A stretch of 64,000 bases of DNA from Bacteroidota bacterium (GTDB lineage Bacteria > Bacteroidota > Bacteroidia > Chitinophagales > Chitinophagaceae): NCBI GenBank assembly GCA_947460595.1, contig CANHGS010000001.1:422080-486079 (forward strand). Direction: 5' to 3'. The stretch's first letter is position 1; the number at the start of each line of letters is the position of its first letter. This document shows, in pieces, positions 25,699 through 33,691 of the stretch. The notes below the pieces were generated by a model. That model did not search any database, had not been told where the DNA came from, and worked only from the letters and a program-made list of their open reading frames with translations. The translations under genes were made by a program, and so were the position numbers.

Positions 25699-26262
25699 AT
25701 GTCAGAAGCAATAGCATTGATTACCATAGACGCAGAAGATACCATGTCAAAAGCCATTGGGCATTTGGAACTGGAATTGACCAGGATCAGGGCCGGAAAA
25801 GCAAGCCCTGGGCTTGTAGATGGCATTCATGTTGACTATTATGGGGCCCCCACTTTAATTAGCCAAGTGGCCAATATCACCGTATTAGATGCAAGAACCA
25901 TTAGCATCCAGCCTTGGGAGAAAAATATGTTGGCTCCTATTGAGCGCTCTATCATGCAAGCCAATATTGGCATTACACCGCAGAGCGATGGGGTACAGAT
26001 TCGTTTGTTCATGCCACCTTTGACAGAGGAGCGCCGCAAGGAATTTGTGAAGAGGGCCAGTGGAGAAGGCGAGCAATCCAAAGTAGCCATCCGCAATATT
26101 CGCCGCGATAGCATTGAGCAAGTCAAGAAATTACAGAAAGATGGGTTGAGTGAAGACGTAGCCAAAGACGCGGAAAAAACCATCCAAGACCTCACAGACA
26201 AATTTATTGCGCTGGTTGAGAAACACTTGGCCGCCAAAGAAAAAGAAATGATGACTATCTAA
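25699..26262 (+). CDS. frr: Ribosome recycling factor
   Basis: Splits post-termination ribosomes together with EF-G. The 187-residue length is standard. Motifs include LELTRIRAGKASPGLVDGI near the N terminus, the DARTISIQPWEKNML strand, and the second-domain segment LTEERRKEFVKRASGEGEQSKVAIRNIRRD. The C-terminal helix is long and charged. A promoter-like box lies 20 bases upstream and a terminator follows the stop. This gene is the last clear core gene before the PUL. Confidence 0.96.
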   Translation: MSEAIALITIDAEDTMSKAIGHLELELTRIRAGKASPGLVDGIHVDYYGAPTLISQVANITVLDARTISIQPWEKNMLAPIERSIMQANIGITPQSDGVQIRLFMPPLTEERRKEFVKRASGEGEQSKVAIRNIRRDSIEQVKKLQKDGLSEDVAKDAEKTIQDLTDKFIALVEKHLAAKEKEMMTI

Positions 26263-26286
26263 TCAGTCTCTTTTAGAAATAATCAA

Positions 26287-26313
26287 GGTTCGGATGAAAG
26301 TCCGGACCTTTTT
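26287..26313 (+). terminator. Terminator after frr
   Basis: GGTTCGGA (26287-26294) pairs with TCCGGACC (26301-26308), with one wobble, followed by five T. It separates frr from the PUL. Confidence 0.85.
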
Positions 26314-26429
26314 AATTGTGGTAAAGGGTATATTAACTTAGTGCAATTTAAAAATAATCGCCATTTAGATGGTATGATTATCAAAAAATAGCCTCTATAA
26401 TGAAAATATTAATACTTTAAAGGATACTT

Positions 26430-27050
26430 GTGAGTTTTACTCCAGAAAATGAAAATTCAATTTGGCAAGATCTCCTGTCTGGAGACAAGCATGCTTTGGC
26501 TAAGTTGATGCAGTCTTTTTTTCGCCCTTTAGCAAATTATGGACTAAGATTTACGTCTGATAAAGAGTTGATCAAAGATTCAGTACAAGAATTATTTATT
26601 GTTTTATGGGAGCGGAGAAACCAATTGGCAACTTCTGTTAATCTTAAATCGTATCTATTTACTTCATTTAGAAGATTACTTCTTAGAAAAATCAAAAAAG
26701 TACACAAAACGGCTACTTTAAATCTGGATCCCATTTATTTAGAATCTTTTTCTTTTGTTCTTGGCATTGACAATAAAATGATTGCATCTGAGCAAGCTAA
26801 GAACTTATCTAAACATTTTAATGAGTTAATTACCAAATTACCAGCTCGACAAAAAGAAGTAATTTATTTAAAATTTTTCGAGACTTTAAGTAGGGAAGAA
26901 ATAGCCAATGTATTAGAAATTGCGCCTCAAACTGTATCCAATATCCTTCAAATTGCTCTGGCAAAATTGAAAACAGGTACTCCTGAGTCAGTTTGGAAGC
27001 TATACAAATTGCTGTTAGCATTATTATTTGTTGAAAATTTATTTAGGTAA
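26430..27050 (+). CDS. ECF sigma factor of the FecI type
   Basis: Alternative sigma factor, likely driving the PUL. The 206-residue protein has region 2 at ~25-90 (DSVQELFIVLWERRNQL) and region 4 at ~130-180, with helix-turn-helix LSREEIANVLEIAPQTVSN. The start is GTG at 26430, preceded by AAAGGA about 7 bases upstream, one of the few clear ribosome-binding sites here; no ATG lies closer. It is followed after 56 bases by the fecR-like gene and then by a SusC with an STN domain, the standard order of a Bacteroidota sigma/anti-sigma signalling unit. About 115 bases upstream hold no recognisable gene. Confidence 0.9.
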   Translation: MSFTPENENSIWQDLLSGDKHALAKLMQSFFRPLANYGLRFTSDKELIKDSVQELFIVLWERRNQLATSVNLKSYLFTSFRRLLLRKIKKVHKTATLNLDPIYLESFSFVLGIDNKMIASEQAKNLSKHFNELITKLPARQKEVIYLKFFETLSREEIANVLEIAPQTVSNILQIALAKLKTGTPESVWKLYKLLLALLFVENLFR

Positions 27051-27106
27051 CCAATGGTATGGAATTCTTAAACTGGTCTCATTAGTTTTTAATACAACAT
27101 TTTTGA

Positions 27107-28246
27107 ATGATAGTACAGGATCCATATTTGCATTATAATCTTGAAGATTTTTTTTGGGATGAGCAATTTAGGTCAGATGTGATGACTGGGGGTAATGATT
27201 TTGCCTATTGGGAAAATTGGGCAAAACAAAATCCTACTAAAGAGGCACTTATTGAAAAAGCTAGGTTGTTAATCCTGTCTGTTTATATAGATAATTCCAC
27301 TTTTCATGAAGATGAAGTACAGCAATTAGTTAGAGATACTCAAAAAATACTTGAATTAGATTGTATAGAAGATGATCATTTTGAAAGATTATTGCCAGAG
27401 AAAAATTTGTATAAATATTTATTGGTTGCGGCTTCTATTTTAATTATGGCAGTATTAGGCGGAGTTTGGGTTCAACAAAAAAATTCAAATAGCCTATCAT
27501 TCCAACCAACTTACGAGAATTTAATTAAAGAAGTTCCACATAGTCTCATTGAAAAAGTTAATCTAACCAATGCGCCTCTGATTGTCACGTTACCTGATGG
27601 AACTAGGGCCACATTAAGCACCAAGTCTAAGATAAGCTATGCCGAAAAATTTATCTCTTTGGATAAAAGAGAAGTATTTCTAATTGGGGAAGCGTATTTT
27701 GAAGTTGTACGAAATACACAAAAGCCATTTTTAGTTTACGCAGATGGATTAGTCACCAAAGTATTAGGCACCAAATTTAGAGTTAGGTCATACGCAATTG
27801 ATAAAGAAGTATTAGTAGAAGTAACAGCTGGTAAGGTTTCGGTTTTTACGAATCCCAAATTTGTGAGTAGTGAAAATAAGAATTCTAACGAATTGTCAAG
27901 TATAGTGTTGGTTCCAAATCAAAAAGTTAGTTTTTTAAAATCTGATGCTAGTATCGTTAAGACTTTAGTTAACGAACCAATTTTATTAAAGGCAGATACA
28001 GACGTTAAAAAACTATTCAATTTTGATGACACCCCCATTAATACAGTGTTTGCTATTTTGAAAGATATATATGGGATTGATATTGTTTTTGATGAAGAAC
28101 TTTTGGCTGGTTGTACGTTAAACGCTAATCTAGAAGGATATAGTCTGTATGAGCAGTTGAATATAATTTGTAAAGCTTTAAATGGCAATTACGAAGTATT
28201 GGATGGTAGAGTGATAATTAATGCAAAGGGTTGTTTCAAAAAATAA
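27107..28246 (+). CDS. FecR-family anti-sigma regulator
   Basis: Membrane-spanning signal carrier between an outer-membrane receptor and the FecI-type sigma factor. In the 379 residues, ~1-100 are cytoplasmic, one helix runs at ~103-123 (YLLVAASILIMAVLGGVW), and the periplasmic FecR domain follows with VTLPDGTRATLSTKSKISY and REVFLIGEAYFEV. The last ~70 residues form the DUF4974-type domain common in Bacteroidota FecR proteins, ending before GRVIINAKG. It binds, by family analogy, the STN domain of the SusC encoded next. Confidence 0.92.
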   Translation: MIVQDPYLHYNLEDFFWDEQFRSDVMTGGNDFAYWENWAKQNPTKEALIEKARLLILSVYIDNSTFHEDEVQQLVRDTQKILELDCIEDDHFERLLPEKNLYKYLLVAASILIMAVLGGVWVQQKNSNSLSFQPTYENLIKEVPHSLIEKVNLTNAPLIVTLPDGTRATLSTKSKISYAEKFISLDKREVFLIGEAYFEVVRNTQKPFLVYADGLVTKVLGTKFRVRSYAIDKEVLVEVTAGKVSVFTNPKFVSSENKNSNELSSIVLVPNQKVSFLKSDASIVKTLVNEPILLKADTDVKKLFNFDDTPINTVFAILKDIYGIDIVFDEELLAGCTLNANLEGYSLYEQLNIICKALNGNYEVLDGRVIINAKGCFKK

Positions 28247-28294
28247 TTTTTTTTGATTCAATTTAATATAATAAAAAATAAAACTACGCTTGCT

Positions 28295-31200
28295 ATGAGA
28301 AAATCATTTTTTCCCTTTATAGTATTGTTTTTTGTACAGATATGTGGGTATGCGAATTCGCAGAATGTTGCTGATAAAAAAATCAATATTCAGGTCAATA
28401 ATGTAGAATTAAAAAAAGTACTCACTTTAATTGAAAAACAGGCTTCAGTTAGGTTTGTTTATAGTGCAGAAAAAATTCAAGCGTCTAGAAAAATCACTGT
28501 AAAAATTATTGACAAACCACTATTAGAGTTTTTAGAAAAAATTTCTAAAGACATGGATCTCATTTTTGAGATTAACAATGATTTAATTATTTTAAAGCAA
28601 GTTGAAAAAGAAACAGCTTTTATTGTAACAACTGATCTGGGTAAGCCAATTAATAATCTTAAAGATCCTAGTATAATTACAGGGACTGTTACGGATGATA
28701 AAGGTAATTCTCTGGCAGGTGTTTCTGTTCAGGTGAAGGGGACAAAACAGGGTACTACTACTGATGCAAATGGAAAGTTTTCATTAAAGGTTAATGACAA
28801 CGCTTCTGTTTTAGTCTTCAATTATACAGGGTATGCAATACAAGAAGTAGTTGTAGGTAATCAAAGCACAATTGGGGTAGCTCTGGTTTCTAGTATTATC
28901 AAGTTAGAAGATGTAGTTGTTGTGGGTTATGGTACTCAGAAAAAAGTTACCGTAACAGGGGCCATTGGAACCGTTTCTACAACAGACATATTAAAAGCGC
29001 CAGTTTCAAGTGTAGCAAATGCTTTAGCGGGAAGGGCTCCAGGTATTTATACCGTTCAGCGTGGTGGTGAACCAGGAAGAGACATTGCGGATATTTTCAT
29101 TAGAGGAGTTGCCACATTTGCTGGTGGCTCAAGTGCAACACCCCTTGTTTTAGTAGATGGAGTTCAAAGAAGCTTAAATGGAATTGATCCATATACCATT
29201 GAATCTTTTAACATATTAAAAGACGCGTCTGCCACGGCAGTTTTTGGAGTTCGTGGTGCAAACGGTGTTATTATTATAACTACCAAAACAGGCCAATTAG
29301 GAAAACCACAATTTACATTCTCTAGTAATTTAGGTTGGCAAAATCCAATTCGTCTTCCCAAAGAACTGAATGCTGTAGACTACGCTATATTGAGAAATGA
29401 AGCAGAAGTAAATGATCAAAATAATCCTAATGCTAAAAGATTCAGTGATTATGACATTGAAAGATTTAGAAAAGGAGATGATCCAATTTTTCATCCTAAT
29501 GTTCGCTGGATGGATTATATGCTTAAAGATTTTGCGCCTCAGCAACAGTATAATTTAAATGTAAGTGGGGGAACACAAGATGCTAAATATTTTGTTTCAC
29601 TTGGCTATTTGAATCAAGATGGCGTCTATACAACTGGGGGGCTTTTTCCTGAGTTTAGCGCAAATCCTAATTTCAAGCGTTATAATATCAGGAGTAATTT
29701 TGATTTCAATATTTCTAAGAACTTCTCTTTATTCGTTAAATCTTCTGCTGAAATTCAAAATTCTAATTATTCCAATAGTGCCACTAGTGATATTTTTGGT
29801 ACAATTCTTTCTGCCAATCCAATTATGACACCAGTATTGTATGATGGGAAACTGGTTAGAAATATTGACGGGTTAGCTGCTTGGAATATCTCTAATACAC
29901 CGTTGTATCAAATGTTATTTAATGGGTTTAACGTAAATTATAGCAGCCGATTAAATATAAATATTGGAGGAAAATACAAGTTAGATGGCATTACTAAAGG
30001 TTTGTCAGTAAGGGCAATGGGTGCTTATGATAGTTATTATTTACAAGCTGTTTCAAGAAGAAAGCAAATTCCAATGTGGGATTTAAGAAGAAATCCGCTT
30101 GCTTCAACTTTCCAGGATTCTATTGTACCCATTCCGGTTGTAAATCAGTTTGAAGGTCCTGTTGGTTTTCAAAGCGAAAGTTTTAGTAAAAACAGGAAAA
30201 TTTACGGTGAGGCAGCCATAGAATATAATAGAACTTTTGGTAGCCATACCGTTACAGGTTTATTCTTAGGAACTGCAGAGAGGTTATATGATGGGGGTAA
30301 TCAATTACCATTCAATTACCTAGGACTGGTTAGTAGGGTAACTTATAATTTTCAAAATAAGTATTTCGCCGATGTTAACATAGGTTATAATGGATCAGAG
30401 AATTTTGCTGTTGGAAAGCAGTTTGGTTTTTTTCCTTCATTTAGTGCAGGTTATTTAATATCTCAAGAAAGCTTCTTTCCTAAATCGGATGCCTTTACTT
30501 ATTTAAAGTTAAGAGGCTCCTACGGAACCGTAGGAAATGACAAAATTGGTGGAAATCGTTTTTTATTCTTACCGTCTTCATTTGCCTCAGGGGGATCTTA
30601 TTTTTTAGGCCTTGCCAATACACCAGTTACTGGGTATAGAGAGTCAAGTATTGGAAATCCTGGAGTTACTTGGGAGGTTGCTCGTAAAACCAATATTGGT
30701 GCTGATTTTAAATTCTTTAATAACAAACTTTCTTTAACAACAGATTTATTCTCAGAAAGAAGGGAGAAAATTCTGTGGAATTTAAATGTACCCGTAACAT
30801 TTGGGCCAACTAATCTAATTTCTCCTTATAATATAGGTATAGCTGAGAATAAAGGTTTTGAAATTGAATTAGGTTATAAAAGTGTTGCAAAAAAATCTGG
30901 CTTAACGTATTATGCAAACGCCAATTTTACCTATACAAAAAATAAGATTGTATACATGGATGAAGCCCCGCAACCCTTTTCAGGATTGGCTATGACTTCA
31001 AATAGAATTGGTCAACCCAAGGGGCTAATTGCAGAAGGCCTTTTTAATACTTTAGAAGAAATCAACGATCCTAAAAGACCAAAATCTGCATGGGAAGGTG
31101 CTGGCTTAAAGCCCGGAGATATTAGGTATAAAGACGTTAATGGAGATGGTTTAATTGATGATAATGATCGTACAAATATTGGCAATCCAAACATACCAGG

Positions 31201-31687
31201 AATCATTTACGGAGCAAGTTTTGGCGTTCAATATAAAGGATTTGAATTGTCTATATTTTTTCAAGGTGCTGGAAATGTATCTACTTATTTAACAGGGGAA
31301 TCTGCTTGGCCCTTTATAGCCGGAACTAAAACTGCATTTGAGAATGCAAAAGAAAGTTGGTCAGCTGAAAGATATGCAAATGGTAGTCCAATTTCTTTAC
31401 CAAGATTAACAGCCGCCCCAGATGCTAATAGACATAATTATAGAGTGTCTTCTTATTGGATGAGAGATGCATCCTATTTGAGAATAAAAAATATTGAGGT
31501 TGCTTATAGCTTCTCCAGTAAAATACTAGAAAAATTATCAATGAAGTCTTTGCGAGTTTACCTGAATGGTCAAAATCTAGTAACATGGACTCAGATGCCC
31601 TATTTTGATCCAGAAATTCCGAGTTCTAATGGATCAGTTTATCCAATGATGCGTGTTTTAAATTTCGGGTTAAATATTCAGTTTTAA
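28295..31687 (+). CDS. SusC/RagA TonB receptor with STN signalling domain
   Basis: Outer-membrane importer for a glycan oligosaccharide. I chose ATG at 28295 (1130 residues), which begins a signal peptide MRKSFFPFIVLFFVQICGYA; the frame opens 14 codons earlier with TTG. Domains in order: STN domain ~29-102, carboxypeptidase-D-like beta-sandwich ~128-198 (ITGTVTDDKGNSLAGVSV), TonB box/plug from ~205 (EDVVVVGYGTQKK, ALAGRAPGIYTVQ), then the barrel ending in LNFGLNIQF. The STN domain fits a role in FecI/FecR signalling. Its SusD partner follows after 20 bases. Confidence 0.93.
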   Translation: MRKSFFPFIVLFFVQICGYANSQNVADKKINIQVNNVELKKVLTLIEKQASVRFVYSAEKIQASRKITVKIIDKPLLEFLEKISKDMDLIFEINNDLIILKQVEKETAFIVTTDLGKPINNLKDPSIITGTVTDDKGNSLAGVSVQVKGTKQGTTTDANGKFSLKVNDNASVLVFNYTGYAIQEVVVGNQSTIGVALVSSIIKLEDVVVVGYGTQKKVTVTGAIGTVSTTDILKAPVSSVANALAGRAPGIYTVQRGGEPGRDIADIFIRGVATFAGGSSATPLVLVDGVQRSLNGIDPYTIESFNILKDASATAVFGVRGANGVIIITTKTGQLGKPQFTFSSNLGWQNPIRLPKELNAVDYAILRNEAEVNDQNNPNAKRFSDYDIERFRKGDDPIFHPNVRWMDYMLKDFAPQQQYNLNVSGGTQDAKYFVSLGYLNQDGVYTTGGLFPEFSANPNFKRYNIRSNFDFNISKNFSLFVKSSAEIQNSNYSNSATSDIFGTILSANPIMTPVLYDGKLVRNIDGLAAWNISNTPLYQMLFNGFNVNYSSRLNINIGGKYKLDGITKGLSVRAMGAYDSYYLQAVSRRKQIPMWDLRRNPLASTFQDSIVPIPVVNQFEGPVGFQSESFSKNRKIYGEAAIEYNRTFGSHTVTGLFLGTAERLYDGGNQLPFNYLGLVSRVTYNFQNKYFADVNIGYNGSENFAVGKQFGFFPSFSAGYLISQESFFPKSDAFTYLKLRGSYGTVGNDKIGGNRFLFLPSSFASGGSYFLGLANTPVTGYRESSIGNPGVTWEVARKTNIGADFKFFNNKLSLTTDLFSERREKILWNLNVPVTFGPTNLISPYNIGIAENKGFEIELGYKSVAKKSGLTYYANANFTYTKNKIVYMDEAPQPFSGLAMTSNRIGQPKGLIAEGLFNTLEEINDPKRPKSAWEGAGLKPGDIRYKDVNGDGLIDDNDRTNIGNPNIPGIIYGASFGVQYKGFELSIFFQGAGNVSTYLTGESAWPFIAGTKTAFENAKESWSAERYANGSPISLPRLTAAPDANRHNYRVSSYWMRDASYLRIKNIEVAYSFSSKILEKLSMKSLRVYLNGQNLVTWTQMPYFDPEIPSSNGSVYPMMRVLNFGLNIQF

Positions 31688-31690
31688 AAT

Positions 31691-31702
31691 TTTAAAACGA
31701 TT
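31691..31702 (+). promoter_or_regulatory. Shared intercistronic motif TTTAAAACGATT, copy 1
   Basis: TTTAAAACGATT ends 5 bases before the susD-1 ATG. The same 12-mer lies before susC-2, and a variant before susD-2, so it looks like a leader or processing motif of this operon. Confidence 0.35.
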
Positions 31703-31707
31703 GTACT

Positions 31708-33666
31708 ATGCCAAAATATATTAAAATGAAATTTTACTTTAAAGTTGCACCTGTACTTGTATTGTGTATTTTAATGATGAATACTTCTTGTAAAAGGTTT
31801 CTTGAGCAACCAAGCGGAAGCATTATTACGGTAGATTCTGTATTTACCACACCAGATGCCGCTCAGCGTGCCCTCTGGAACGTCTATGCAACTTGTGTTA
31901 TCAATGGATTCCCTACTGGCGATGGAGGATCTGGTTTAAGTGATGCCGGTAGTGTGGATGGACTATTATTAGCAGCTAGTGATGAAGGCGATCAATTTGG
32001 TACCGGGGGAAGGGCTAATGCATTTAATGCAGGTACTTGGGGCCCTTCATTTCAAGATGAATTTTCCTATAATAGGGTAACAATTGGTATGCGAAATGCA
32101 TCTATTTATATTGAAAATGCAAATAAAGTTCCTATAGGTAATACTGGCTCCATTAATTGGACAACCCAACTTAGAGATCAAACTATTGCAGAAGCAAAAC
32201 TACTAAGAGCGCTAATGCATTATGAAGCGATGATTAGGTATGGTGGTATTCCAATCATTGATCAAACGCCGATTGTACAAATCAACGAGGTAAATGGGGT
32301 GAATCAAGCTCAAGTAATTCCTTCTGGTAATAGAAGAAGTTTAAAATCTACTATTGATTTTATCATTAAAAGCTGTGATGAAGCCATTCCTAGCCTGCCA
32401 GATAATTTTCCAGCTTCAGATATTGGTAGGGTAAATAAAGGGGTTGCACTTTCACTCAAAGCGGTTACTTTATTGTGGGCAGCTAGTCCATTGGTCAATA
32501 CCAATACCCCTCCAGTTTCAAGCGCAAATGATAGTCTCGTTTGTATGGGTACAGCAGATCCCAATCGCTGGACTTTAGCAGCCAATGCCCATAAGGTTGC
32601 TTTGGATTGGGCTATCAGCAATGGATATTCATTATTAGATGATGCTACACTTGGGAAAAGTGAAAGTTATAACTATGCTACTGGAGCAGCATTGGATCCA
32701 AGAAATAAAGAATTGTTGTATTATGATAAATCTCATGGGTTACAGGCGGGTGGTGCCAATGTAGTTAGATGGTGCTGCCCAATTTATTATTCCTGGGGTA
32801 ATACTGTAATGGCTCTTCCAATGAATTTTATTACTAAGACCTTTAGGGATGTGAATGGGAATGACGTAACTATTCCAACTGATGGAACATTTACACAACT
32901 AAAATCAATCATGAAACGAATGGAACCAAGATTCCAAGCAGTAGCATGGTGGCCAGGGTCTCCTTATACTAATACTGGATTAATGCCAGCGCAAGGAGGA
33001 AATGATACTGCTAAGTTTCTTTACAAACAAAAAGGATTGACAGGGAATACTGTGCAAATTGGAGCAGGTACAGCTTTAATAGGAAATGGCATACCTAATG
33101 GAATACATCAAAAGAAATTCATTAATCTGGTTAATCAAGTAAATGGTACGGCCAGTCTTTATTGGCCCATTTTCCGGTTAGCAGAATTTTATTTGGGTTA
33201 TGCGGAAGCACTAAATGAAGTCAACCCTTCGAACGCAGAAATAGTTACTGCACTTAACGTAATTAGAAAAAGAGGAGGATTGCCAGACTTAGCTCCAGGT
33301 AATGCAACTTACAATGCTATTTTTGGAGACAAAGCTAAAACTAGAGAATATATTCAACGTGAAAGGTCAGTTGAATTATATGGAGAAGAGCATCGATTTT
33401 TTGACGTGAGAAGATGGAAAATTGCTGCTAATGATGGTGTGATGAAAGGTGCATTTACAAGAATTTTTTTATATGAAAATAGTGCTACAGCTTATGTAAA
33501 TCCAACTACTACATTAACACCCGCACAACGATTGGCGAATGATAATTTATTATCGTATCGGATTGAAACTTTTGAGTCTCGCGTATGGGAAGATAAAATG
33601 TATTTTTTTCCCTTTGCTCAAAGTGAGGTGAATAAAGGGTTTATTATACAAAACCCAGGCTGGTAA
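31708..33666 (+). CDS. SusD/RagB-family glycan-binding lipoprotein, first copy
   Basis: Surface lid that works with the upstream SusC. The 652-residue protein has a lipoprotein signal with lipobox NTSC (MMNTSCKRFLEQPSG); ATG at 31708 or the in-frame ATG at 31726 could both start it. SusD features are present: the N-terminal FLEQPSGSIITVDSVFTT, TPR-like helices with AEAKLLRALMHYEAMIRYGGIP, and the C-terminal LGYAEALNEV followed by RERSVELYGEEHRFFDVRRWK. The last motif is strongly conserved in the family and matches the second SusD. Confidence 0.93.
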   Translation: MPKYIKMKFYFKVAPVLVLCILMMNTSCKRFLEQPSGSIITVDSVFTTPDAAQRALWNVYATCVINGFPTGDGGSGLSDAGSVDGLLLAASDEGDQFGTGGRANAFNAGTWGPSFQDEFSYNRVTIGMRNASIYIENANKVPIGNTGSINWTTQLRDQTIAEAKLLRALMHYEAMIRYGGIPIIDQTPIVQINEVNGVNQAQVIPSGNRRSLKSTIDFIIKSCDEAIPSLPDNFPASDIGRVNKGVALSLKAVTLLWAASPLVNTNTPPVSSANDSLVCMGTADPNRWTLAANAHKVALDWAISNGYSLLDDATLGKSESYNYATGAALDPRNKELLYYDKSHGLQAGGANVVRWCCPIYYSWGNTVMALPMNFITKTFRDVNGNDVTIPTDGTFTQLKSIMKRMEPRFQAVAWWPGSPYTNTGLMPAQGGNDTAKFLYKQKGLTGNTVQIGAGTALIGNGIPNGIHQKKFINLVNQVNGTASLYWPIFRLAEFYLGYAEALNEVNPSNAEIVTALNVIRKRGGLPDLAPGNATYNAIFGDKAKTREYIQRERSVELYGEEHRFFDVRRWKIAANDGVMKGAFTRIFLYENSATAYVNPTTTLTPAQRLANDNLLSYRIETFESRVWEDKMYFFPFAQSEVNKGFIIQNPGW

Positions 33667-33675
33667 AAATTAATT

Positions 33676-33687
33676 TTTAAAACGATT
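33676..33687 (+). promoter_or_regulatory. Shared intercistronic motif TTTAAAACGATT, copy 2
   Basis: Identical 12-mer to the copy at 31691, ending 4 bases before the susC-2 ATG. Confidence 0.35.
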
Positions 33688-33691
33688 CTTT